This document shows positions 45,645-54,066 of a stretch of 64,000 bases of DNA, in pieces; positions within the stretch are counted from its first letter, which is position 1; the number at the start of each line of letters is the position of its first letter. A program made the translations under genes and the position numbers. Source of the stretch: Natronosporangium hydrolyticum (GTDB lineage Bacteria; Actinomycetota; Actinomycetes; Mycobacteriales; Micromonosporaceae); assembly GCF_016925615.1 (NCBI RefSeq), contig NZ_CP070499.1:4092001-4156000 (forward strand), read 5' to 3'. The notes beneath the pieces are model-generated. The model saw nothing but the letters and a program-made list of their open reading frames with translations. It was not told the origin of the DNA and made no database searches.

Positions 45645-46478
45645 GTGGACCACCGACACCGCGCCGCCCTCCGCGTGCTCGCCACTGTCGCGAGCGCGCT
45701 GCTCGGGTTGCTTGGGGCAATCCTGGTCACCTCCCCCGCCCAGGCCGAGCCGACCTCGGTCAGCGGCGAGTGCGGGTGGGATCCCGATGCCTCGGCCTGG
45801 ACCGTGGAGTGGGTCATTCAGCCCCACCCGCCCGCCGACGCTGCCGCGTTCATCATCGCCGACGTGAGCAGCGAGCCTACCGGCGAGCTGACCGGCCCGG
45901 TCGGCGGTTCCGGGCCGCACGACCCCAGCCAGCCACTCACTCTCACCCACCAGGTGTCCGAGCTAGGCGACGGTCCGGTCCAACTCGTGGTGAGCGTGGC
46001 CTGGGACGACCCGCAGGCGACGACCGAGGAGCTGTCCGGCACGGTCGACTGCGAGGCCCCGCCGCGCCCCGAGCTGGTCTCCGGCTTCACCTTCGACTGC
46101 CGAACCCTCACCATCACCATCACGAACCCCGACAGCGAGACGGTGCGGGTCACGTTCGAGCCGGTCGACGGCGACCCGTTCGGGGTCGACGTGGCCGGCG
46201 GCGAATCCGCCAACGTCCGCTTCCCGGCCACCGCGGGCCAGTCGGTCGACGTCCTACTCGATGGCCACTCGGTCGTGGACCCGGCCGAGCCGATCACCAT
46301 CTCCAAGGCCGACCTGGAGGCGCAGGAGTGCGACGGCGACGCGGCCGCTGAGCCGGTCGGGCTCGCCGCCACCGGCTCCAAGGTCGCCCTCGTCACCGTC
46401 GGCGCGCTGGCGTTGCTCGGTCTCGGCACCGGCCTCTACCTGGTCGCCCGGCGCCGCCGGATCCGCTTCACCGCCTGA
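45645..46478 (+). CDS. Surface protein 4 with LAATG sorting signal
   Basis: A 277-residue paralogue: signal peptide about 1-33, first domain with CGWDPDASAWTVEWVI, second domain FDCRTLTITITNPDSETVRVTFEP, then LAATG, membrane segment and ARRRRIRFTA. LAxTG is the form reported for class E sortases of actinobacteria, whereas the three siblings carry LPxTG, so it may use a different sortase or the same one relaxed. GTG start with GGAGAG upstream. Last of the array. Confidence 0.83.
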   Translation: MDHRHRAALRVLATVASALLGLLGAILVTSPAQAEPTSVSGECGWDPDASAWTVEWVIQPHPPADAAAFIIADVSSEPTGELTGPVGGSGPHDPSQPLTLTHQVSELGDGPVQLVVSVAWDDPQATTEELSGTVDCEAPPRPELVSGFTFDCRTLTITITNPDSETVRVTFEPVDGDPFGVDVAGGESANVRFPATAGQSVDVLLDGHSVVDPAEPITISKADLEAQECDGDAAAEPVGLAATGSKVALVTVGALALLGLGTGLYLVARRRRIRFTA

Positions 46479-46585
46479 GCGCGCCCCGGCCACGGCCGCA
46501 GTCTTCCGCGCATACATCTGAGGTCGGCGACATCTGATGTCGGCGACCCGGCATGTCGGTTTACCCAGGTGCAGATTGCATGTGA

Positions 46586-46604
46586 TAGCTGCACCATTCA
46601 GCTA
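46586..46604. promoter_or_regulatory. Inverted repeat in the vapBC promoter
   Basis: TAGCTG-n7-CAGCTA, ending 10 bp before the vapB ATG and covering its ribosome-binding region; typical of the self-repression operator bound by VapBC complexes. Confidence 0.6.
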
Positions 46605-46614
46605 CCATTGCCGG

Positions 46615-46854
46615 ATGGCGACCAAGACCCTGCAGATCCGAGACCTCGACGAAGGTGTTCTCGACATCCTCAAGGCTCGCGCGGCGGCGGCGAGGATGTC
46701 CCTTTCGGCGTACGTAGCGCAAGCGCTCAGCGAGCTTGCGGCCGGACCGACCAACGCCGAGGTCTTGGCGCGGGCAGGCGAGCTGGCGCAGGCCGGCGGC
46801 GGCGCCGAGGATGACGACATCCTCGCCGTGATCCGCGCGGGACGGGAACGGTGA
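46615..46854 (+). CDS. vapB: VapB-type antitoxin
   Basis: A 79-residue ribbon-helix-helix (FitA-like) antitoxin: TKTLQIRDLDEGVLDILKARAAAARMSLSAYVAQALSELA is the DNA-binding part; the acidic tail (GGGAEDDDILAVIRAGRER) would wrap the toxin. ATG chosen at MATKTLQIR; an upstream in-frame ATG is unlikely. Overlaps vapC by 4 bp (GTGA). Confidence 0.85.
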   Translation: MATKTLQIRDLDEGVLDILKARAAAARMSLSAYVAQALSELAAGPTNAEVLARAGELAQAGGGAEDDDILAVIRAGRER

Positions 46855-47246
46855 TCGTCGCCGACTGCTCGGCGATCGTGCATGTGTTCACGGCGGCCAA
46901 GCTTGACCAGGCGCTGGTGGAGCGGCTGTCGCTCGACCCGATCCACGCCCCGCACCTGCTCGACGTCGAGGTCCTCCACGCGCTGCGGGGGCTGGTGGCT
47001 GGCCGGAAGCTCAGTGCGGAGCGGGCGGAACACGCTCGTCACCTCGTCGGGCGGCTCCGGATCACCCGGTATCCGATGAGTGCGCTCGCGGAGCGGATCT
47101 GGAGCCTGCGGCACAACCTCACCGCGTACGACGCTGCGTATGTCGCTCTGGCGGAGGTCCTCGGCTGCCCGCTGGTGACCCGGGACGCGAAGCTGGTCGG
47201 CGGCGGGCACCGGGCCACCGTCGCGCTCTACCCGCCGGGCGCGTGA
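46851..47246 (+). CDS. vapC: VapC-type PIN-domain toxin
   Basis: A 131-residue PIN ribonuclease. Four acidic active-site residues are visible: Asp5 (VADCSA), Glu in LDVEVLHAL, Asp in YDAAYVALAE and Asp in TRDAKL. Such toxins cleave tRNA or rRNA when freed from VapB. GTG start coupled to vapB. A 15-bp terminator hairpin follows. Confidence 0.88.
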   Translation: MIVADCSAIVHVFTAAKLDQALVERLSLDPIHAPHLLDVEVLHALRGLVAGRKLSAERAEHARHLVGRLRITRYPMSALAERIWSLRHNLTAYDAAYVALAEVLGCPLVTRDAKLVGGGHRATVALYPPGA

Positions 47247-47263
47247 CCGGCCCCGGCCCGGGC

Positions 47264-47298
47264 GCCTGGCCCGCCCGGTGTGACCGGGCGGGCCAGGC
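47264..47298. terminator. Bidirectional terminator between vapC and cellulase gene
   Basis: Perfect 15-bp stem (47264-47278 with 47284-47298) with a 5-base loop between convergent genes. Confidence 0.8.
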
Positions 47299-47319
47299 GG
47301 TCAGCCGTACAGGCGCGCC

Positions 47320-49098
47320 CTACAACGGCGGGTACGCGTTACGCATCAGCTCCTGGAACTGTTCGGAGAACCAGTGGCCCGAGACCGGCGCGTTGTCGAG
47401 CGCCCCGCTCGGACTGTTGCCATTGCGGGCGTTCCCGCCGTACGTGGGGTCACACATCCCGTCGAAGCCCTTCCCTTCGTCGTTCGGGATCAACCTGCTC
47501 GAGCCGTCCGACTCGCCCGGCGGCTTGATCCAGACGTACGCGTCGATCCCGGCCGCCGGGGCCGACGTCGGCCGTTCACCCAGTCCGGCGCCGGCCTGAT
47601 TGCACCAGTTGCCCTTGTGGATCCGCCGGTCGATGCGGGACTGGTCGATCCGGGTGTTGAGATCGGACGCGGAGCTCGCCTGGCTGGGCCGGTCGGGGCC
47701 GCCCCACCCGTTGCGGGAGGTGTCGATCAGCATCCCGACGCCGCTGGGGAAGCCGGCCTGCACCAGCCGCTGCCGGAACGCCTGGGCGAAGGTCAGCTCG
47801 TCGTTGTACCGGTTCCAGTCGATCCAACTCGAAGGCCGGGTGGTGTCGTTCACTTCGATGTACGGTTCGGTCAGCGCCGAGTAGTTGGCAGTATTGGTGA
47901 TGAACCCGTGCACGTCCGACGGGCTCGCACCGGAGGCGTTCGCCGCCTGGAAGAGCAGCTGCGCGGTCGGGCCGAAGTTGTCGTCCCAACCGATCCAGCC
48001 GTGGTGGGCGGCGTCCACATAGTTGTAGACGTTCGGGACGGCACCGAGCGTGGCCAGCGCGTACCCGACACCGTTGACGTAGGCGCCGTTCTGCTGCACG
48101 GTCCGGCACATGTCGGTGCCGGCGGCACCGTCGACGTTGGTGACCAGATTCGGCAGCGAGTCGATCTCGATGATGGTGACGATCCGCAGGTTCTGGTAGG
48201 CCGGCCGGGCAAGGATTTCTGCGATCACGTCGATGTATTCGGTGCGGTACCGGCCGATCTCCTCCGGTCCCAACTCACCATTGGACGCCAGCGCCGAGCA
48301 GTCACGACCCGGCAGGTTGTAGATCACAACCTGGAAGACCAACGGCTGCGCACCGTTGGCCTGGTCCTGCCGGACCGCCTCGTCGAGGTGGTCAGCGAGG
48401 CCCATGTCACCGGTGGTCGGGCTGTTGTTTCCGTAGATGGCGCTGGTGCGGTCCAGCCACACCCCGGTGGGCTGGTTGGCGATCCGGCTGCCGCCGGGCT
48501 CGGCCATGGCGTTCGCCCGCCAGATCGGGTTGACGTAGACGTCGGCGCCCGCGTACGGGTTGTCGACCCGCTGGCCGGGCGGCGGCGAGGTCGGGCTCGG
48601 CGTCGGGCTGGGACTCGCCGTCGGCGTCGCGGTGGGGGTGGGGGACGGCCCAGGTCCACCCGACCCCGCGTTGCAGGTCACGCCGTTGAGCGTGAACGCG
48701 GTGGGGCTGCTGTAGCTGCCGGTCCAGCGGCCGTTGAACCCGATCGTGGTGGCGGTGCCGGTCCCCAGCGAGCCGTTCCACGACAGGTTGGTGGCCGTGA
48801 CGGTGCCGGAGGTGCCGCTCCAGTTGGCCGACCAGCTGTCGGTGCGGGTCTGGCCGGCGGGGAGGGTGAACTGGAGGGTCCAGCCGGAGACCGGGTCCTC
48901 GATGTTGGTGATGGTGATCGCGGCGGTGAACCCGCCGGCGCTGGGCCCTTCGTTCCAGGTGTTCGCCTGGTAGCTGACGTTGCAGACCACCGCGGCCTGA
49001 GCTGGGGAAGGGACCACGAGTGCGGCGGCGACCAACGCCCCCGCGGCGGCCACCGCGACGATGCCGCGCCGGCCGGATCGACTCGTACCGAGCCTCAT
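47320..49098 (-). CDS. Secreted GH6 cellulase (exocellobiohydrolase type) with N-terminal CBM2
   Basis: A 592-residue extracellular enzyme. ATG with AGGAGA upstream; signal peptide about 1-35 (SPAQA), CBM2 about 37-140 (CNVSYQANTWNEG...AFTLNGVTC), Pro/Ser/Thr linker (about 143-170), GH6 domain about 175-592. GH6 marks: VVIYNLPGRDCSALASNGEL (catalytic acid Asp in RDC), IIEIDSLPNLV, YVDAAHHGWIGW and NTANYSAL. The loops resemble the exo-acting Cel6B type, releasing cellobiose from non-reducing ends; that assignment is less certain than the family. With the GH10 enzyme it points to plant cell-wall degradation. Confidence 0.94.
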   Translation of the reverse strand: MRLGTSRSGRRGIVAVAAAGALVAAALVVPSPAQAAVVCNVSYQANTWNEGPSAGGFTAAITITNIEDPVSGWTLQFTLPAGQTRTDSWSANWSGTSGTVTATNLSWNGSLGTGTATTIGFNGRWTGSYSSPTAFTLNGVTCNAGSGGPGPSPTPTATPTASPSPTPSPTSPPPGQRVDNPYAGADVYVNPIWRANAMAEPGGSRIANQPTGVWLDRTSAIYGNNSPTTGDMGLADHLDEAVRQDQANGAQPLVFQVVIYNLPGRDCSALASNGELGPEEIGRYRTEYIDVIAEILARPAYQNLRIVTIIEIDSLPNLVTNVDGAAGTDMCRTVQQNGAYVNGVGYALATLGAVPNVYNYVDAAHHGWIGWDDNFGPTAQLLFQAANASGASPSDVHGFITNTANYSALTEPYIEVNDTTRPSSWIDWNRYNDELTFAQAFRQRLVQAGFPSGVGMLIDTSRNGWGGPDRPSQASSASDLNTRIDQSRIDRRIHKGNWCNQAGAGLGERPTSAPAAGIDAYVWIKPPGESDGSSRLIPNDEGKGFDGMCDPTYGGNARNGNSPSGALDNAPVSGHWFSEQFQELMRNAYPPL

Positions 49099-49546
49099 GA
49101 TTGTTCTCCTGTGTCGCCGTGCCAGGAGGATTGTCCTGGCACACCCAACGGCGGGGCGGGCGCGTCGCCGGGCACCGTACGGGGTCCCGGCGGGCGCCGG
49201 GCGCGGGCACGATGTGCGGAGGGCAGACCGTCCGAACCGACTGATGTGAACCGGAGCGCCGGTCCACGGAAGGCCCGACCGCGGAGTGCGGCGGGCACGA
49301 AGGGATTCGCCCCCGGCCCGAGCGGCGCCCACCACCCAGGCCACCCTTCTGCGTTGTCGCTGCGCACAGGCTCCCACATGCGACTAAGTGGAGTGTGGCA
49401 CCAGCCGCCCCCGGCGACAAGCAGCCATTCGGTGGATACTCTGTGTATCCATCGAGGCTGACGATAGAGGTTTACGGTTTACGCCCACGAACGGACGAGA
49501 TCATGACCGCAGCCTCCGGGATAAGGTCCGGGTGGGAGGTCCGAGG
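49099..49546. other. Divergent intergenic region between cellulase and Nudix genes
   Basis: No gene is supported in these 448 bp. It should hold the promoters of both flanking genes. I see no CebR-type palindrome like that of the xylanase, but there is a TGGATAC inverted repeat at 49433-49451. Confidence 0.6.
49433..49451. promoter_or_regulatory. Palindrome TGGATAC-n5-GTATCCA
   Basis: Perfect 7-bp arms spaced by 5 bases, 95 bp ahead of the Nudix gene and about 335 bp ahead of the cellulase gene. The size suits a dimeric repressor (TetR, GntR or LacI class). Which gene it serves is unknown. Confidence 0.5.
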
Positions 49547-50014
49547 ATGAGTCTGCGGCTGGCGGCGTACGGGGTCTGCATCGAGGAAGACCGACTCCTG
49601 CTAGCCCGCTGCGCATCACCGGCCGGCACCACGCACTGGACCCTCCCCGGCGGCAAGGTGGAACACACCGAGGATCCGTTCGACACGGTCACCCGGGAGA
49701 TCACCGAAGAGACCGGCTACGAGGCGGTGGTCGAACGCCTGCTGGGCGTCGATTCCCGGGTGATACCCGCCGCCGAGGCACGGTTGGGGGTCACGCACCA
49801 GAACATCGGCATCTACTACCAGGTCCGGATCACCGGCGGCACCCTCCGCCCCGAACCGGACGGCGACATCATCGAGTCGGCCTGGACCGCCATCCCGGAC
49901 GTCGCCCGCCTCAGCCGATCCTCGCTGGTCGATGTTGGTCTCACCCTCGCGCAGACCCGGCCGGCGACAGGCCACATCGCCGCCGTCCCGGTCGGCGGCC
50001 TCATCCACCACTGA
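49547..50014 (+). CDS. Nudix hydrolase
   Basis: A 155-residue Nudix protein. The Nudix box GGKVEHTEDPFDTVTREITEETG fits GX5EX7REUXEEXGU exactly, so a metal-dependent hydrolase of a nucleoside-diphosphate-linked compound is expected; substrate unknown. ATG chosen behind GGGAGG, giving MSLRLAAYGVCIEED. Stands alone before a convergent gene. Confidence 0.9.
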   Translation: MSLRLAAYGVCIEEDRLLLARCASPAGTTHWTLPGGKVEHTEDPFDTVTREITEETGYEAVVERLLGVDSRVIPAAEARLGVTHQNIGIYYQVRITGGTLRPEPDGDIIESAWTAIPDVARLSRSSLVDVGLTLAQTRPATGHIAAVPVGGLIHH

Positions 50015-50031
50015 GCCGACCGGTCGCGCCG

Positions 50032-51117
50032 CTACAGCATCGAACCACCGAAGGCACCGGTGCCGGGAAGTCGCAACATGTCGGCGCCGCTGACGATCGT
50101 CAGCTCCTGAAGCTCCCCATCGGGCAAGACCGCGTAGAGCGTCCGAGCAAAGCTCCGAGGCTCGGGGATATGGGCGCGCGACACCACGAGCTGACCGTCG
50201 AGCTGCCCTTCCAGCGCCCACCAACCCCGCTCCGACGGGAAGGCGAGCGAAACCCGATCCGTCACCTCCCCCGCCAACGTGACGCGCAGCAACGCCACCG
50301 GAGACGTGCCGGTAAACACGGACAGGTAAGCGCCCTCCCCGGCCGGGTCCAGCACGAACTGCACCCCGCCAAGTTGCCCGGCCTCCACAAGCGTCTCACC
50401 CGGTTCGAGCCAATCCTCTGCATCGATCACCAGTGACGATGTCGCTTCCCGACCGGGAACCACCACCTCGCCATGCACCACCGCAACCGGCTCCTCCGCA
50501 CCCACCATCCGGTCGAGGGCGATCAGCTCGCCACCAGGTAGCACCGCCACATAGTCATGGTCCGCAATCACCGCCGCCTCGACCAAAGAGCCATCATCGG
50601 TGTCCACGAGAAAGTAACCGGCCGGGGCGTCACCGGACCCGAACTCCACCAGAAGAAGCCACCGGCTCTCCCCCGACCAAACCACCGGACCCAACGGCGC
50701 CGCCACGAAGTGACGCTCCTCGCCGATGAGATCACGGACCACCGTCCCGCCCGGCCCACCGTGCGCCAGCCACCGCCCATCCGGTGAAAGACTGAACGCC
50801 GTCAAGGCGCCGAACCCCAAATCCTCGGTCAGTGCAAGCTGCTCACCACTGTCGAGCACCAGCATCACATCGCACTCCCGACACTGGTAAAGCATCTCTC
50901 CACGACCGACCGGCCCCTCATCCGGGATCGTGGCCGACCCATCCGCAGAATCGACGGTCGCAGGTAACCCCGAGGCGTCCACCACGTCACCCGAACCACC
51001 GCCCAGTGCGACCTGCGTAAGCACGACCGCCGCGGTCACGGCAGCCACAGCAGCAGCCACCACCGCAAACACCAACCGCCGCCTGCCCGTCCGCCAACCT
51101 GGGCGAGCGACCTCCAC
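50032..51117 (-). CDS. Membrane-anchored extracellular protein of unknown function
   Basis: About 361 residues: short basic cytoplasmic start (ARPGWRTGRRR), one membrane segment ([24 protein letters not shown]), then a large extracellular acidic part with repeated beta-strand patterns (FSLSPDGRWLAHGG, VVWSGESRWLLL, YFLVDTDDGSLVEAAVI) suggesting a beta-propeller. A CxxC pair occurs (YQCRECDVML). GTG at 51117 chosen because GAAGGA lies 6 bases upstream; further GTGs exist at 51156 and 51177. No family recognised. Confidence 0.65.
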   Translation of the reverse strand: MEVARPGWRTGRRRLVFAVVAAAVAAVTAAVVLTQVALGGGSGDVVDASGLPATVDSADGSATIPDEGPVGRGEMLYQCRECDVMLVLDSGEQLALTEDLGFGALTAFSLSPDGRWLAHGGPGGTVVRDLIGEERHFVAAPLGPVVWSGESRWLLLVEFGSGDAPAGYFLVDTDDGSLVEAAVIADHDYVAVLPGGELIALDRMVGAEEPVAVVHGEVVVPGREATSSLVIDAEDWLEPGETLVEAGQLGGVQFVLDPAGEGAYLSVFTGTSPVALLRVTLAGEVTDRVSLAFPSERGWWALEGQLDGQLVVSRAHIPEPRSFARTLYAVLPDGELQELTIVSGADMLRLPGTGAFGGSML

Positions 51118-51217
51118 GGCCTGTCCTTCGGCGCTCAACCTTCCCTGCCTTCCCACGAAAACAACACTGTCTACCACAGACCTCCACGCCGGAACCCAGC
51201 CGCTGCTACAAAGCCAG

Positions 51218-51676
51218 CCACGCAAGCAGGCCCCCGGCGAGCAGCCCACCCTGTTCCACCTCGACGGATACAAGCACAGCTGCTTCGTCACCACCACCAC
51301 CGGCCTGAACCTGCAACAGCTCGACGCCCGTCACCGTGCCCACGCCCGCGTCGAGGACCAGGTCCGCACCACCAAAGACACCGGCCCGGGCCACCTGCCC
51401 TCCAAGTCCTGGCAGATCAACACCGGCTGGTGCCACGCCGTGACGATCGCCGCCGACCTGCTGGCCTGGTTCAAACTCCTGGCCTTGACCGGCGAACTGG
51501 CCCACGCCGAACCGAAGACGCTGCGCTACCGGCTGCTCGCCGTCCCGGCCAGACTCACCCGCGGACAGCGGCGCAGGTGGCTACGCCTGCCCCGCCACTG
51601 GCCCTGGGCCGAGGCGCTCGCCACCGCCATAGACAAAATCCGCCAGCTGCCGCTACCCACCCCGCAGCCCGGCTGA
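51218..51676 (+). pseudogene. IS1380-family transposase remnant (C-terminal part)
   Basis: About 150 codons in one frame match the end of IS1380 transposases: LFHLDGYKHSCF, LDARHRAHARVEDQVRTTKDTGPGHLPSKSWQIN, AADLLAWFKLLALTGE, LRYRLLAVPARLTRG and WPWAEALATAIDKI. The N-terminal two thirds, including most of the catalytic core, are missing; no start or left inverted repeat is seen. It is a relic marking past transposition beside the RHS locus. Confidence 0.82.
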
Positions 51677-51867
51677 CCAGCCACAACACCATCCCAACGA
51701 CCCAGGAGCCCAGGGAACCCACGCCAGCGGCGCGACAGCCGCCGACACTACACACCCAACCACCAGATCCATCCACGGCCATCGACAGACAACGGTCGGG
51801 TCAGCCAGCCACATCACACCCGTGAGGAATCAGGGTCAGTCTCCCCACAAAAATCCCACCAATTCTT

Positions 51868-52299
51868 CTACATAAGAATGATGACCACCCGAGCCGGCCA
51901 TTCGTCATCATCGACGAGAACTCGAATACGCACACTGTCGCCTCTTGTCCGCAGCGAGAGGACAGCAAAATTGTCAGAATCGCTCACTCGGAGAACGCGT
52001 GATGACAACGGCATCTCTCCGCCGTAGCGGAGTGTCATTTCCGCGGTCGCCACCTCGGGAAGATCCGCGTCGTAAACCTCGACCGAGACCGGCCCGTCTA
52101 CGGAAGCCTGCACCCCCAGGTAGAGGGAGTCATGGTCCAAGTGTACCTGCTCAGCAGCAGCGATCCAACTATCATGCCTGGCGCGAGTGGCGGAGTCTTC
52201 TACGACCAACAGACCATGCTCGAATGGGACGGTAAACGACCCCAGCAGGTTATCGGTGAAAATGATAATTCTCCTCTCCCAACTGCCGGACCATTCCAC
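51868..52299 (-). CDS. Putative immunity protein for the displaced RHS toxin tip
   Basis: Up to 143 residues (less if a later start is used), mostly beta-strand with many acidic residues (HDSLYLGVQASVDGPVSVEVYDADLPEVATAEM); no family recognised. It lies immediately after, and overlapping by 50 bp, the stop of the displaced toxin tip on the same strand, where immunity genes normally sit. The only upstream start in frame is GTG at 52299; GAGAGGAG closer to the toxin end suggests initiation nearer 52270, with a rare codon. Base composition is visibly less GC-rich than that of core genes. Confidence 0.55.
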   Translation of the reverse strand: MEWSGSWERRIIIFTDNLLGSFTVPFEHGLLVVEDSATRARHDSWIAAAEQVHLDHDSLYLGVQASVDGPVSVEVYDADLPEVATAEMTLRYGGEMPLSSRVLRVSDSDNFAVLSLRTRGDSVRIRVLVDDDEWPARVVIILM

Positions 52300-53361
52300 C
52301 TTGCTGCCTCATGCAGTCCATGCATTGAGGGTACGCGGTTTGCGGACCTCGCCCAGCTAGGGATGTTGGCGGCTGATGATCCCGAACCCACGAACCGCTG
52401 CTGGTCCCAGGCGCCGTCGCGCCACAGGTATGACAACCGTGCTTGTTGCCAGCCTCGTTTACGAGCTTTATTACTCCAGGATCCTTTATGTTGCCATTCA
52501 CAAGCCCAACACCCTCCTTAGCATACGGGCCTGCGCCGAGCGTCTGGGTGACCAGGCAGCCTTCATTGGCGTTGTGAACCAGGACGGGAGTGTTGCCGGC
52601 TGTTACATAGTACGTGTGGATGTCGGCGACGGTCAGGTTGTACACGTCCGCGGTGGTGGTGTACTGCTCGGTGGAGGTGATCTGGGCCTGGGTGCCGGCG
52701 GCGGTCTGCAGCCACTGGCCTTCCTGCAGCTCGGAGGCGTCGAGCCACTGCTGAGTGGAGGTGACCCAGAAGGGGTGCCCATCGGTGGCCACCACCGTCA
52801 TCGTGGCCTCGGTGATGGTCGGACCGACGATGTCGATCGTCACCTCTACCAGGGCTTTGTCGCCGTGCCGAAGATGGTGGCGGTGACCTCTCTCGCCTGG
52901 GTCTGGCCAGTCTCGGGGTCGGTGGCGAGGACGAGGTCGCCGACCTCGACATCCTCGATCGGTCTGGTCTGGCCGTTGGCCAGCAGTACCGCGGTTCCGG
53001 GCAGGAAACTGTTGCCTGAACAGCCTGCGCGCCGCAGCACGTCGTCGGCCCATCTGGTGTTGTCGCGCCAGCGCATCACCGCCTTGCCGGCGTCCCAGAA
53101 GGAACCGATGATCTTTTTGGCTTTGAGGACCTTGCCCCAGGGCAGGGCACCCACCAGCGCCCAGGCGCAGGCGCCGATGTCGCCCTTTTGTACGCAGTCG
53201 AGGATGTCGTTGATCCCGAAGAACTCCATCAGGATCTCGCCACCGGCGACCAGAATCACATCGAGCAGGCTCTGTTCTTTGATTTCTTGGGCTCGGATGA
53301 CGTCCGGGTCGTAGGCGGCGGCTGCCGGTGGCCCGCCCGAACCGCCGCCGCCGCCGCCGAG
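52250..53361 (-). pseudogene. Displaced RHS C-terminal toxin tip with HINT domain, frameshifted
   Basis: A second copy of the end of the large RHS gene: the DVILVAGGEILMEFFGINDILDCV region and the HINT pretoxin domain (NSFLPGTAVLLANGQT...TDGHPFWV...HTYYVTAGNTPVLVHN), then a different toxin of about 105 residues. The toxin has GCHTCGATAPG, VRDHQPPT and YPQCMDCMRQQGG, two CxxC pairs around an RDH motif, resembling zinc-stabilised HNH-type nucleases. One base is missing near 52866 relative to the intact copy, breaking the frame within HINT. No RHS repeats, start or signal peptide precede it, so it is a silent cassette unless recombined. Confidence 0.85.
52601..53352 (-). repeat. Long direct repeat, copy A (RHS pretoxin/HINT)
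   Basis: About 750 bp nearly identical to 57513-58268, same strand. Differences are scattered substitutions, the 1-base deletion near 52866 and one codon fewer (AGCSGN versus AEKCSVN). The outer limit lies in the GCC-rich tract coding for polyglycine, the inner limit at the end of HINT. Confidence 0.92.
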
Positions 53362-54066
53362 CAGCTGATCGCCCTGGTCTACCGCCGGTAAACCGGGTGA
53401 ACCTCAGGTCTTCTCGAGGTACTCCGCCCGCTCCTCGTCCACCAGGGCCTCAATCACCGCCGCCAGCTCCGGATGGTCGGTCAACTCCGGATCGTCCGCT
53501 AGCAGCTGCTCCGCCTCGGCTCGCGCCTCCGCGATCAGATCCGCGTCCTTCAGCAGCGACAGCAGCCGCAGGTGCGAGCGCCGGCCCGACTGCATCGCGC
53601 CTAGCACGTCCCCTCCCGGCGCTGCTCGACATCCAACTCCGCCAGCTCGAATCCGTCCAGAGTCGACGCTACCGCTGTCAACCGTTCCCGGGCCGGGGTC
53701 TCCGCCTCCGCCTCGGTTACCAGCAGGCACAGCCCTGGCGCCGACCCGCGGCCTACCCGTCCGCGCAGCTGGTGCAGCTGCGACACTCCGAACCGGTCGG
53801 CGTCGAGCACGATCATCATGGTGGCGTTGGGGACATCCACTCCCACTTCGACCACCGTGGTCGAGACCACCACATCGACCTCGCCAGCGGCGAACGCCCG
53901 TGACTGGGTCCTTCTCATCAGCCGGCAACCGGCCATGCAACACCCGCACCCGCAGCTCCGACAGCGGACCTGCCGCCAGCGATTCGGCCACCTCCAGCAC
54001 CGCCAGCGGCGGCCGACGGGCCTCGCCGGCCGACTCGGACTCAGGCGCCGGCGCCTCCTCCGGCTC

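Noticed and set aside
47374-49461. 695-codon frame antisense to the GH6 cellulase gene
   Set aside because: Shadow of a well-supported secreted cellulase; no domain in the antisense product.
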